From NCBI RefSeq assembly GCF_002873135.1, contig NZ_MCVI01000003.1:297247-361246 (forward strand): a stretch of 64,000 nt of DNA, given 5' to 3'. The notes under the pieces are model-generated. The model saw only the letters and a list, made by a program, of their open reading frames with translations. It made no database searches and was not told the origin of the DNA. This stretch comes from Shewanella sp. 10N.286.48.A6. GTDB lineage: Bacteria; Pseudomonadota; Gammaproteobacteria; Enterobacterales; Shewanellaceae. This document shows positions 39,563-48,162 of this stretch, in pieces; position 1 is the first letter of the stretch; each line of letters begins with the position of its first letter. The position numbers and the translations under genes were made by a program.

Positions 39563-40129
39563 ATGAAATCATTACCTTTGTTGTTATGCAGCTCGTTATT
39601 TCTTTCAGCTTGCGCCAGTTACACCCCGACCCATATTGCGCTTAACCCCAGTGTCCCCCAACCACTGAATCAAATCGACCAATATGCCACTGTTGCGGTA
39701 AACACCATTGATGTCCGCAAAGCTAACTTTATTGTTCGCTTTAATAAAGAAGGTGAAGCAGCAGAATTAATTAGCCCAAGTGAACCTATCAGGCAGCAAC
39801 TGGACAATGTATTTAAGCAAGCCATGACCAAGGCGGGCTATCAAGTTGACCCTGCAGCGACCAATTCGGCTGAATTTCAATTAGATTATTTACTGACAGA
39901 TGTCACCGAGTCGACTTTCGGTTTTGAGGCAAAGACGACATTAACCATCAATGTGGTCGCTAAAAATCAAACCCAAGAATTTACTAAGATATATAACGCT
40001 AAAGGTTTATTAAAGGGCCCATTTAGCCCAGATTACGCCACCCTTGAGCTGGATATGAATAAGCTCATCGATGAACTGACCAGCAAAATTATTAATGATG
40101 CTGAACTGCACCATTTCTTACAACAATAA
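39563..40129 (+). CDS. YajG-family outer-membrane lipoprotein
   Basis: 188 residues. The lipoprotein signal peptide ends in the lipobox LSAC with Cys17. The residue after Cys is Ala, so sorting to the outer membrane by Lol is expected. The mature part resembles the YajG family. In many gammaproteobacteria yajG sits near ampG, and here ampG is only 1.5 kb downstream, which supports the call. The exact role of YajG is unknown. Confidence 0.78.
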   Translation: MKSLPLLLCSSLFLSACASYTPTHIALNPSVPQPLNQIDQYATVAVNTIDVRKANFIVRFNKEGEAAELISPSEPIRQQLDNVFKQAMTKAGYQVDPAATNSAEFQLDYLLTDVTESTFGFEAKTTLTINVVAKNQTQEFTKIYNAKGLLKGPFSPDYATLELDMNKLIDELTSKIINDAELHHFLQQ

Positions 40130-40143
40130 CCCAGGAAGAAGCC

Positions 40144-40728
40144 ATGCTTAAGTGGATGTTAGCCAGCGTACTTGCATTATCAACCATGGTTGCTCAAGCA
40201 GCCGTGGATATTCAGCCCGATACGCTTTACCCAAAAGTTGAGTTTGATACCAGCATGGGCAAGGTCGTGGTTGAGCTAGATAGAACCCGTGCGCCACTCA
40301 CTGTGGATAATTTTTTGACCTATGTGGTCAAAGGCGATTATGACAATACGATTTTTCATCGCGTCATTGCCGATTTTGTGGTTCAAGGTGGCGGATTAAC
40401 CTCGGAGTTTGAAGAACTTCCATCGCTAGACCCTATCGTTAATGAATCCGGTAATGGTTTATCCAATGCTATGGGCACCATTGCTATGGCTCGCGATAAC
40501 GACCCCCACTCTGCCACGCGTCAGTTTTACTTCAATGTAGGCGATAATAAAAACCTCAATCCTTCCAAGCGCCGTTGGGGTTATGCGGTATTTGGCGAAG
40601 TCGTAGAAGGAATGGCAGTACTGGAAGCCATGTCATATGTTCCAACTGGCCATAATGCCCAACTCAATTGGCCTGATGTGCCCGTTAAAGAAGTGAAATT
40701 GAAAAAAGCGACACTACTGAAACGATAA
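40144..40728 (+). CDS. ppiA: Periplasmic peptidyl-prolyl cis-trans isomerase (cyclophilin, PpiA-like)
   Basis: 194 residues with a signal peptide (about 1-20, ending AQA). The cyclophilin core includes NFLTYVVKGDYDNTIFHRVIADFVVQGGG with the catalytic Arg, and RQFYFNVGDN. A periplasmic proline isomerase. AGGAAG lies 5 bases before the ATG. It follows the yajG-like gene by 14 bases and ends at a strong terminator, giving a two-gene unit next to ampG. Confidence 0.92.
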   Translation: MLKWMLASVLALSTMVAQAAVDIQPDTLYPKVEFDTSMGKVVVELDRTRAPLTVDNFLTYVVKGDYDNTIFHRVIADFVVQGGGLTSEFEELPSLDPIVNESGNGLSNAMGTIAMARDNDPHSATRQFYFNVGDNKNLNPSKRRWGYAVFGEVVEGMAVLEAMSYVPTGHNAQLNWPDVPVKEVKLKKATLLKR

Positions 40729-40790
40729 ACCTTAAAAATTTCATGGTTATAGGTGACTCATTTACGTTACGTAAATTCATCAATTATTTA

Positions 40791-40828
40791 AAAAAGCGGC
40801 GTTAAATATACATTTAACGCCGCTTTTT
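40791..40828 (+). terminator. Strong terminator after ppiA
   Basis: A 17-bp perfect stem built on GCGGCGTTAAAT and its complement, 4-base loop, flanked by A and T runs. Confidence 0.93.
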
Positions 40829-40989
40829 TGTAGTTTTTTACAATGCCTAGCGATGATTATCTAGTCATAAATACTGAATTTCATTTTACTTTGTAAATCC
40901 GAGTGAATGTTCAAGATAACCAACTATACTTTAGTCTATCTTGTAACAAACCTTATTGGTCAATAAATGGAATTATAAGGACGCTTCTC

Positions 40990-41358
40990 ATGCCAATTAA
41001 GATAACAACGCCAAAGACGATGACGCCCAATGATTTTATAGAAACCAAAGCCCCTCAACTGGCGTATTATGGAAAAGCCTTCTTAGATAACCAACTAGAT
41101 CACCATGAAATCAAGCTCTACATGTGGGATGTATTGGAAGAGTGGCAAGCCGTCGACTTAGATAACCCTCCTGAAACTATGACTCCAACTGATACTGAAA
41201 AAGTATTTTGGCATTTATTGCACTGTTTTCATGAATGGCCAGCAATGGTTATCCGCGGTAATCAATATTTACGTCAACAAGTTCACGATTGCTGTGATTA
41301 CATTAATAGCGGTGGTGAAGTACCTCAAGGTTGTGTTGGCATTAGACCCACTATGTAG
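40990..41358 (+). CDS. Small soluble protein, unknown function
   Basis: 122 residues from the ATG at 40990, preferred to an upstream start at 40903 because AAGGA lies 8 bases ahead. No signal peptide or membrane segment. Acidic and helical, with a Trp/His-rich centre (YMWDVLEEW, VFWHLLHCFHEWP) and three or four cysteines (HDCCDY, QGCVG). I recognise no family. A terminator stem begins inside its final codons, which points to a compact single-gene transcript. Confidence 0.7.
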   Translation: MPIKITTPKTMTPNDFIETKAPQLAYYGKAFLDNQLDHHEIKLYMWDVLEEWQAVDLDNPPETMTPTDTEKVFWHLLHCFHEWPAMVIRGNQYLRQQVHDCCDYINSGGEVPQGCVGIRPTM

Positions 41359-41369
41359 TGGGTCTTTTT
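41344..41369 (+). terminator. Terminator overlapping the stop codon of the 122-residue gene
   Basis: A 10-bp stem AGACCCACTA/TAGTGGGTCT followed by a T run. The second arm begins with the TAG stop codon itself. Confidence 0.88.
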
Positions 41370-41615
41370 AGTTACAACACAGCTTGTTATAAGCGCTATG
41401 CTAATTACTTTTTTATTATTTGAATCATCAATATAACCAATGCTCACTCATAGCAGCGTTGAGCTTAAACTCATGGTTTAACAAACCTGAGTATTACAAA
41501 TACCCTTGTTTATTGACCAAGCTCAAATTGCTGTACTATTAATAACTTGATAATAACTTGAACCATCTAGCGAGCCCGCTTAAGCTAGAGCCATTCTCCT
41601 CTTATCTGTTGTCTT

Positions 41616-43031
41616 ATGTCAGAATTATTTAGTCGAACTCGAGAAGCGCTGTCAGTTTATTATCATAAGCGCGTGGTTATTTTATTGTTACTCGGGTTCT
41701 CGGCTGGCCTGCCGTTAATGTTAGTATTTTCAACCTTAAGCTTTTGGTTAAGAGAAGCTGGCGTTGACCGCGCCGCCATTGGTTACTTTAGTTGGATAGC
41801 CCTCACCTACGCCTTCAAATGGGCCTGGTCACCACTGGTTGACCGCATGTCTTTGCCTATTTTTACCCGATTTTTTGGCCGCCGCCGTGGCTGGATGCTA
41901 TTTGCGCAGTTATGTCTGGTGGGCGCCATTGCCGGCATGTCATTTAGCGATCCCTTAGTGGATTTAGAGCGGCTTGCCATTTGCGCTTTCTTACTCGCCT
42001 TAGCCTCAGCCACCCAAGACATTGTCATTGATGCATTTCGTATTGAATCTGCTCCAGAAAAAATGCAAGCAGCCTTAGCTGCGGCATATCAAGTAGGTTA
42101 TCGCGGCGCAATGATTGTCGCCACAGCAGGGGCGTTAACCATTGCCGCTTGGGTTGACCCTGGCAATGATGGCTACAATCTTGAATCATGGCAAACCGCT
42201 TACTTTGTGATGGCGTTATTAATGTCAGTGGGTATTATTACCACTCTTTGCAGTAAAGAGCCTGAAGTTGACACCAAAAGCGCTGATGAACAAGAGTTAC
42301 AACTTAAACAACGCTTTGCACAAAAGTATCCGCCTAAACTTGCAGCGCCATTGGCTTGGTTGTATAGCGCCAGCGTATTGCCCTTTATCGACTTTTTTAA
42401 GCGATATGGTAAAACCGCGATACTGATTTTATTACTTATATCTTGCTACCGCATCTCAGACATTGTTATGGGAATTATGGCCAATGTGTTCTATGTCGAC
42501 ATGGGCTTTAGTAAAGAGGAAATTGCTTTTGTTAGTAAAGTCTATGGTTTAATCATGACCTTAGTTGGCGCAGCATTTGGCGGAGTATTATTAGTGCGTT
42601 ATGGCACCATGAAGATCCTTTTCTTAGGTGCATTATTAGTGGCCATTACTAACCTGTTATTTGCTTGGCAAGCTTACATTGGCTACAACATGCCATTTTT
42701 GACCTTTGCTATTTCAGTGGATAACTTCAGCGCTGGTATTGCTACTGCGGCATTTATTGCTTACTTATCAAGCCTAACTAGTAGCGGTTACAGCGCAACT
42801 CAATATGCCCTACTCTCCTCTATCATGTTGCTATTCCCTAAGTTTATCGCTGGGTTTTCTGGGGTTTATGTTGATGCCTTTGGCTATGTAAATTTCTTTA
42901 TCGCCGCCAGTTTAATTGGCTTTCCGGTATTGATTTTAATCAGCATGTTGCAACGGCACTCGCCGACAGTGACTCAAGGAGCAGATGAGTTATCGCCGAC
43001 AACAGAGGCAGATAAGACAGCTAAATCTTAA
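41616..43031 (+). CDS. ampG: Muropeptide permease AmpG
   Basis: MFS transporter that imports GlcNAc-anhydroMurNAc muropeptides for recycling and, in many species, beta-lactamase signalling. 471 residues with 12 or more hydrophobic helices. The start HKRVVILLLLGFSAGLPLMLVFSTLSFWLREAG and the ATQDIVIDAFRIE motif are strongly AmpG-like. The C-terminus is charged. The Shine-Dalgarno is weak. It complements the AmgK/MurU salvage pair at the left of the window. Confidence 0.93.
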   Translation: MSELFSRTREALSVYYHKRVVILLLLGFSAGLPLMLVFSTLSFWLREAGVDRAAIGYFSWIALTYAFKWAWSPLVDRMSLPIFTRFFGRRRGWMLFAQLCLVGAIAGMSFSDPLVDLERLAICAFLLALASATQDIVIDAFRIESAPEKMQAALAAAYQVGYRGAMIVATAGALTIAAWVDPGNDGYNLESWQTAYFVMALLMSVGIITTLCSKEPEVDTKSADEQELQLKQRFAQKYPPKLAAPLAWLYSASVLPFIDFFKRYGKTAILILLLISCYRISDIVMGIMANVFYVDMGFSKEEIAFVSKVYGLIMTLVGAAFGGVLLVRYGTMKILFLGALLVAITNLLFAWQAYIGYNMPFLTFAISVDNFSAGIATAAFIAYLSSLTSSGYSATQYALLSSIMLLFPKFIAGFSGVYVDAFGYVNFFIAASLIGFPVLILISMLQRHSPTVTQGADELSPTTEADKTAKS

Positions 43032-43062
43032 AACCATTAACTAGCTTCAATATTCACCCACA

Positions 43063-43089
43063 AAAAAGCCCAACGGTGTTGGGCTTTTT
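43063..43089. terminator. Bidirectional terminator between ampG and the parR-like gene
   Basis: A 12-bp perfect stem AAAAAGCCCAAC/GTTGGGCTTTTT with a 3-base loop; T runs exist in both directions for the convergent genes. Confidence 0.92.
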
Positions 43090-43107
43090 AACGTAATGAG
43101 ATTTTGG

Positions 43108-44034
43108 CTACCACAACCCCTTCGATTTAATTTTCCGTGCTCGCTGAAGTTGCGATGATAATGCTGCTTTTTCAATGTCATCAGCGCTTAAAGCATCAGC
43201 GCCTTGAGTTGATAAGTCACCCATTTTTCCCACCTGCAGCTTTAATAGATTAAAAGCCTGCATTAACTGTTGCTGGTTAACCTCAATAGCCTGTAATAGC
43301 TCTACCTTGTTTTGCTCCAACACAGGTTCAACAGCATCAATTTGATTATCACTTGATGCGACTGCTGCAGATGGCATTGCAGAGTTTGTAATCAATTCAA
43401 CTGCGGCAATTAAGTCAGCTTGTTGCTGCTGCATTGCCGATAATTGCGCTGCTAACGTGTCAGATGAAACCTGTAACAGATCATTCTGACGGTCAAACTG
43501 CGCTAAGGTCTGCTGTTGACTTTGACGCAGTTCATCTTCTTTTTCAGCCTGATAGGCACTGGTTACTTCAGCTTGTTTCTCTGCCTCTTTTCGAGCTTGC
43601 TGTTCAAGCATGCTTTCAAAAGTGCTTTTTTGCTCAGCTAATATTTTATCTTGTTGAACTGCAAGTTGAGCAATAAATAGCTGCTCCATCTTCTGCCATT
43701 GGTTTTCAGCCAATGACATCTCTTGAGCTTCAAGCTGATCTTGCTCATCAATTTGACTATCAAATAATGCTAGCTGCTTTATCAAACGGCCGACATTGAC
43801 GCTATCAGCTGTGTATTGCTCACTAACCAGCTTTGGCAGCTCTGCTGACAGTTGATTTAGATACAAACCTGACAGATAGATGTCACGATGAAACATACTT
43901 CGCCGCTGCTGCGAAATATCTTTGTCGTCATTACGCTGCTTCTCGTTTATCTGCCAAGCTCTGAGGTTTTCAATCGCAAAACGATGTTGCTCGTGTAACT
44001 CAGGCGCTAAATTGAAAGTACATTGAATACGCAT
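43108..44034 (-). CDS. ParR-like N-terminus fused to a long coiled coil; partner of the ParM-like protein
   Basis: 308 residues. The first ~90 (FNLAPELHEQHRF..., then RRSMFHRDIYLSGLYLNQLSAELP) resemble the ribbon-helix-helix adaptor ParR of plasmid R1 in pattern: short strand, two helices, and a hydrophobic SGLYL-type helix. Residues ~100-210 form a Gln/Glu/Ala-rich coiled coil, with more helix up to a basic tail (RARKIKSKGLW). R1 ParR is only about 117 residues, so the extension is unusual. AGGGG lies ahead of the ATG, and the gene follows the ParM-like gene by 12 bases. The ParR call is an inference from pattern and position. Confidence 0.6.
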   Translation of the reverse strand: MRIQCTFNLAPELHEQHRFAIENLRAWQINEKQRNDDKDISQQRRSMFHRDIYLSGLYLNQLSAELPKLVSEQYTADSVNVGRLIKQLALFDSQIDEQDQLEAQEMSLAENQWQKMEQLFIAQLAVQQDKILAEQKSTFESMLEQQARKEAEKQAEVTSAYQAEKEDELRQSQQQTLAQFDRQNDLLQVSSDTLAAQLSAMQQQQADLIAAVELITNSAMPSAAVASSDNQIDAVEPVLEQNKVELLQAIEVNQQQLMQAFNLLKLQVGKMGDLSTQGADALSADDIEKAALSSQLQRARKIKSKGLW

Positions 44035-44046
44035 ACCAGCCCCTAT

Positions 44047-45051
44047 TTACGCAGCAGAGTCTTGTTCACTATCAGCAGCATGGTAGCAGCAGATTTCACG
44101 GGATAAGGCTTCTTGTGGATCTTTTAACAACACAATTTTGTCGCCTAAACTTGGATATGCAGCTTGAATAGCGCTTTCAATCAAGGTTGCTCCACCCCCA
44201 ACCAGATAAACGCGATTAGGATTACGCATAAAGGTTTTGGCTTCGTACGCAATCGCATTGCCTAGCTCTTCAATTTTGTGCTCAATCCGCTCTAACACCC
44301 AATCAAGCTTACTGAGATCATTAATGACTTCACTGGCAAACTCACGATTATGGCGTTGTTTAATTAATTCATTTGCCACTAAATAACTTGCATCACTGTC
44401 TGCTGCGGCAAGCGCCTTTCTCGCCGCATCGGTCACCATAGAAACCCCTATGGTCGCATTGCCATATACGCTTGATACATCATCAAACTCGCCAACAATG
44501 ACCCCCATATCTAAGGTGGTTCCGCCAACATCGATAACTAAGGATTTAGTGAAAGCATTAATGCCAGAATCCACCAAGGTCGTCAGTACTGCAGGTAAAC
44601 TTTCTGGTAGAACTTCAACATCGACGATTTCAAACAAATCGCCTTTGTTTAGTGATATCTCACGCAGTAAGTTGGCTTTTTTCCTTGCAATGTTTGCTTC
44701 ATTTTTTTGGCAATCATCAGCGTTATAGTATTCAGTGATAGGCAGAGTAACTAAAATGCTGACAGGACAAGGTTTAATGCCTGTTTGCAGTAGAGCATGG
44801 TGCACTGACAATAAGTTTAAATCATCATATTGAAACGCGACGTGGGTAGTTGATAATGCTCTATCTGAAGTGGCATCGAAAGTGTATTTCGTTGAGCCAA
44901 TCTGATAATTAAATATTTTCTTTCCATTGAGTAATGCAGCACTTTTCCAATCTTTTCTAAATGAGTTAGGTGATGTAACACAATGCACCTTTTCATCTTT
45001 AATCCAGCTAATTTTTACATTGGTTGAGCCATCATCAATGGCAAATTTCAT
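44047..45051 (-). CDS. ParM/StbA-type actin-like ATPase on the chromosome
   Basis: Actin-fold ATPase that in plasmid R1 forms filaments pushing replicated plasmids apart. About 334 residues from the ATG at 45051; longer in-frame starts exist to 45108, but MKFAIDDGSTNVKISW is the ParM N-terminus. Further ParM-like blocks are SPNSFRKDW, FQYDDLNLLSVHHALL, LPITEYYN, ERKKAN-like IARKKANLL, phosphate-2 DVGGTTLDMG and adenosine-loop VGGGATLIES. All nucleotide motifs look intact. Its neighbours are plain chromosomal genes (ampG, yajQ), with no replication or mobility gene. No parC repeat array is evident upstream; only two AACTTTA copies 13 bases apart (45117, 45130). Confidence 0.85.
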   Translation of the reverse strand: MKFAIDDGSTNVKISWIKDEKVHCVTSPNSFRKDWKSAALLNGKKIFNYQIGSTKYTFDATSDRALSTTHVAFQYDDLNLLSVHHALLQTGIKPCPVSILVTLPITEYYNADDCQKNEANIARKKANLLREISLNKGDLFEIVDVEVLPESLPAVLTTLVDSGINAFTKSLVIDVGGTTLDMGVIVGEFDDVSSVYGNATIGVSMVTDAARKALAAADSDASYLVANELIKQRHNREFASEVINDLSKLDWVLERIEHKIEELGNAIAYEAKTFMRNPNRVYLVGGGATLIESAIQAAYPSLGDKIVLLKDPQEALSREICCYHAADSEQDSAA

Positions 45052-45205
45052 TTTTACAGTCTGCATAACACGAATCTTTAAAGTCACTAAATGGAGGTAT
45101 GCAGCCATAAGGCGACAACTTTAGAGTATAACTTTAATTTTATTTGGTCTTTTTTTGTAAAAGGATAAGTATTAGATGAAATACTACGAATAAAACATAA
45201 AAAAA

Positions 45206-45229
45206 GCTGCAACAGCAAGCTGTTGCAGC
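45206..45229 (-). terminator. Terminator of yajQ
   Basis: An 11-bp perfect stem GCTGCAACAGC/GCTGTTGCAGC with a two-base loop and a T run on the minus strand, upstream of the parM-like gene. Confidence 0.88.
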
Positions 45230-45296
45230 ATTAAAAATAATTCGTTATTTATCCGCTAAAGTGGCTTATAACCCATAACGCTCAAATGAAGACGGA

Positions 45297-45782
45297 TTAA
45301 TCTCTAAAGTTATTAAATTGAAACGGTTGCCCTAAGTCAGCTTCTTTAGTTAAACGCATGACCGCTTGTAAATCATCACGCTTTTTACCTGTCACTCGAA
45401 CCGAGTCACCTTGAATCGCGGCTTGCACTTTAAGCTTGCTATCTTTAATCGCTTTGACTAATTTTTTGGCGATAAGTGTTTCAATGCCTTCTTTAAACTT
45501 CACTTTTAGACTGAAGGTTTTACCGCTATGTACCGTCTTGTCATCCACATCCATGGTTGATGGGTCAACATTACGCTTACTAAGCTGAATGCGTAAAATA
45601 TCCACCAACTGCTGACATTGGAAATCATCTTCGGCTTTTAAAGTCACCACATGATCTTTGTATTCGATTTCAGCATCTTTACCGCGAAAATCAAATCGTC
45701 CCGCCAATTCACGGCGAGAGTTTTCAACGGCATTACGTAATTCAACTTCGTCAACTTCTGATACGACATCCATAGATGGCAT
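45297..45782 (-). CDS. yajQ: YajQ-family nucleotide-binding protein (UPF0234)
   Basis: 161 residues from the ATG at 45782, chosen over one two codons upstream because GGAG is then 7 bases away and [11 protein letters not shown] is the family start. Two tandem RNA-binding-like domains. Members bind c-di-GMP in Xanthomonas and Pseudomonas, and other nucleotides elsewhere. Motifs [10 protein letters not shown] and [11 protein letters not shown] are present. Single-gene unit with its own terminator. Confidence 0.94.
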   Translation of the reverse strand: MPSMDVVSEVDEVELRNAVENSRRELAGRFDFRGKDAEIEYKDHVVTLKAEDDFQCQQLVDILRIQLSKRNVDPSTMDVDDKTVHSGKTFSLKVKFKEGIETLIAKKLVKAIKDSKLKVQAAIQGDSVRVTGKKRDDLQAVMRLTKEADLGQPFQFNNFRD

Positions 45783-45942
45783 AGTCATTCTCCAATAAAT
45801 TATTTAGGGTTATTTTAACACTCTAAGCCTGTAGGCAAAGCCTAGACTAAAGAGAAAACAATTAATAGTTGGAATTTAATGACTTTGAACGCTGCTTTTT
45901 TTATTATTGATTTACTCAAACGACATTGCATCCAGCTAAGAT

Positions 45943-46329
45943 ATGTACAGCATGAAAATGAAATTGTTTTTTAGCGCCGCTTTTGCTTTCGCTGTCATCA
46001 TCATCAGTTACTTGGTTTTCTCTAAACCTAACTATCCAATGACGTTTTCTAATATGGATAAAGTCGGCCATACCGTCAGTTTTTTGGGCTTAACGTTTTT
46101 AGCTTATTTTGCCTTCAAGCCTAAATGGTACTGGATGGGGCTGATAATGACTGCCTATGCGGTATTAATTGAACTGATACAATCGCAGATCCCCTATCGT
46201 AGCGCCTCTATTGCTGATGTAGTTGCAGATTTAATTGGGGTGGTATTATTTTACTTATTGCTATTTGTGTTTAGAAAATATCAAGCTGCAAAGTTATTCA
46301 AAAAGGGACCGCTCAAATCTGCCCTATAG
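45943..46329 (+). CDS. VanZ-like small membrane protein
   Basis: 128 residues with four predicted helices (about 6-26, 40-58, 64-82, 88-108). The pattern DKVGHTVSFLGLTFLAYFAF ... ELIQSQIPYRSASIADVVADLIGVVL matches the VanZ family, in which SxxDvxxNxxG is conserved. Bacterial VanZ-like proteins are linked to teicoplanin resistance, but most are uncharacterised. Alternative in-frame ATGs at 45952 and 45958 cannot be excluded; no clear Shine-Dalgarno distinguishes them. Confidence 0.78.
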   Translation: MYSMKMKLFFSAAFAFAVIIISYLVFSKPNYPMTFSNMDKVGHTVSFLGLTFLAYFAFKPKWYWMGLIMTAYAVLIELIQSQIPYRSASIADVVADLIGVVLFYLLLFVFRKYQAAKLFKKGPLKSAL

Positions 46330-46346
46330 CACTCAAGAGAAACCAC

Positions 46347-47402
46347 ATGCCACAGCGCACTAACAGCGACCGCAATATCCTTAACACTACCCAAAAGCCA
46401 GTTTTTGATGTTAACGACAACCATGTTAACGACAATCATGTTAACGATAATCATGTGTACCAGACTGATATTGCGATTATTGGGGCTGGCGCTATTGGCA
46501 GCTTGCTGTACTGCCAGTTAGCAGCAATCAAGCAGCCATTACTACTCACACGCAGTCGCTCTGTAGGCGCTACAAGCCATGATGATTGCTCTACAATCAC
46601 TCTTGAAACTCTTAACGGTGACAGTTTGCATCAGCCCTGTATCCAAGCGAACATAAATCAGCTTAACAAGGCTGCGTTAGCCAATATTAAATTAGTCATT
46701 GTCTGCGTAAAGGCTTATCAAGTGACTGATGCTATTGCTTCTATATTGGCGCTTATTCCACAGAGTTGTCATATTCTGCTGCTACACAATGGTATGGGGC
46801 CACATTTAGAGGTGTTAGCCCTTCTAAAGCAACACCCTCAACTTAAACTGGGGTTATCTTTAGGCACGACATCTCAAGCGGCGTTAAAACTGGCGCCGAT
46901 GCAGGTGCGCCATACGGGTAAAGGTAAAAGCATTATTGGCCATTTATCTGGCCCAGTAATGCCTTTAGCAATACAAAACCAATTACTGGCTGCTGTTGAA
47001 GATATGTCGGTAGTCGATGATATCGTCACTAGTTTGTGGCAAAAGCTGCTGGTTAATTGCGCCATTAACCCACTGACGGCATTAGCCCAATGTGCTAATG
47101 GTGAATTGGCCCAGCCGCAATTTCAGCAGCAAATCGAGGCGATAACGCAAGAGTGCATCATGGTCGCCAAAGCTGATGGGGTTAACCTTTCGCTGCTTGA
47201 TTCTGTTGCCATCATCAACCAGGTAATTAAACTCACAGCCAACAACTTTTCGTCTATGCATCAAGATATTCATCACAATCGCAAAACCGAGATACTGCAA
47301 ATTAACGGTTACGTGGTAGCCCGCGCAGCCCATCACGGTTTAACAGCTGCGATGAATCAAAGCATGCTAACTGAAATAACCGCGCTAGAAAGTGCGCTAT
47401 AA
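46347..47402 (+). CDS. panE: 2-dehydropantoate 2-reductase-like (PanE family)
   Basis: NADPH-dependent ketopantoate reductase of pantothenate synthesis, or a paralogue. 351 residues, longer than typical PanE (~300) because of about 40 extra N-terminal residues. These contain three VNDNH repeats encoded by a 15-bp tandem repeat. The Rossmann motif IIGAGAIGS lies near 45-53. C-terminal NCAINPLTALAQCANGEL and the SSMHQDI motif match the helical catalytic domain. Confidence 0.85.
   Translation: MPQRTNSDRNILNTTQKPVFDVNDNHVNDNHVNDNHVYQTDIAIIGAGAIGSLLYCQLAAIKQPLLLTRSRSVGATSHDDCSTITLETLNGDSLHQPCIQANINQLNKAALANIKLVIVCVKAYQVTDAIASILALIPQSCHILLLHNGMGPHLEVLALLKQHPQLKLGLSLGTTSQAALKLAPMQVRHTGKGKSIIGHLSGPVMPLAIQNQLLAAVEDMSVVDDIVTSLWQKLLVNCAINPLTALAQCANGELAQPQFQQQIEAITQECIMVAKADGVNLSLLDSVAIINQVIKLTANNFSSMHQDIHHNRKTEILQINGYVVARAAHHGLTAAMNQSMLTEITALESAL
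46410..46454 (+). repeat. Three 15-bp tandem repeats near the 5' end of panE
   Basis: GTTAACGACAACCAT and two near-identical copies, differing only at silent C/T positions, encode VNDNH three times ahead of the Rossmann fold. Copy number may vary without a frame shift. Confidence 0.85.
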
Positions 47403-47427
47403 ACCCAATAGATGAAAAACCATAGCT

Positions 47428-48129
47428 ATGAAAAAACAAGCCGCTAAACTTATGTTATTGCACCCCAAAGCCTTATTACAGCCTCAAGCCCTGCCGTTTA
47501 GTGCTCGAGTCGGTTTATTCTACCTTGTTGCCGTTATCGCCATACTGGTAAGCGTAAGCTTCATTGATCGACCTTTGGCACAGCTTTTACATGATAGTAA
47601 GCAAAGCGACTTTGGATTAACCTCAGTATTTAAACTACTGGCAAATACTCCATTAGCCTTAGAAGTATTGGCAGGCGTGCTTGTTTTAATTGGCTTATTA
47701 GGTCGTAATAACGCATTCAGTCATTTAGTTAAGCCCATTGTCTTGGTCGCTATTAGCGCCACAGTGGTCCGTTTTGGGGCTAAAATTATCAGCGGCCGCA
47801 CCTGGCCAGAAACTTGGGTTAATAATAACCCCTCTTGGATTGAGCATGGCGTGGAGATGTTTGCGCCATTTTCACTGTCGCAAAGCTATCATTCGTTTCC
47901 TTCAGGGCATGCGCTATTTACCTTTGCCTTCGCCAGTTTATTTTGGCAATACAGCCCAAAGCTTTACTGGTTGTGGTTAACAGCCATGGTAAGCGTTTTT
48001 ATCGGTCAATTAGGGCAAAACTACCATTACTTAGGTGACTTACTGGCAGGGGCGGTACTAGGAGTATTGATAAGTCAGTTGGTGAGTCATTATTGCCTTG
48101 CCCCAATTGCGGGCACAAAAAATCCATAA
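47428..48129 (+). CDS. PAP2-family membrane phosphatase
   Basis: 233 residues, about six helices. The phosphatidic-acid-phosphatase motifs are present: KIISGRTWPETW (KxxxxxxRP-like), PSGHALFTFAFAS (PSGH) and SVFIGQLGQNYHYLGDLLAGAVLG (SRxxxxxHxxxD-like, with Gln-Asn in place of the usual Arg-region spacing). It may act on undecaprenyl-PP, phosphatidate or PGP. It starts 25 bases after the panE-like gene. Confidence 0.82.
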   Translation: MKKQAAKLMLLHPKALLQPQALPFSARVGLFYLVAVIAILVSVSFIDRPLAQLLHDSKQSDFGLTSVFKLLANTPLALEVLAGVLVLIGLLGRNNAFSHLVKPIVLVAISATVVRFGAKIISGRTWPETWVNNNPSWIEHGVEMFAPFSLSQSYHSFPSGHALFTFAFASLFWQYSPKLYWLWLTAMVSVFIGQLGQNYHYLGDLLAGAVLGVLISQLVSHYCLAPIAGTKNP

Positions 48130-48162
48130 ATAACTGTCTTTGATTAAGTCATTTTTAACCGC

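Noticed and set aside
45109..45200. parC-type centromere upstream of the ParM-like gene
   Set aside because: Only two 7-base copies 13 bases apart are visible; no ten-fold or similar direct-repeat array as in R1 parC.
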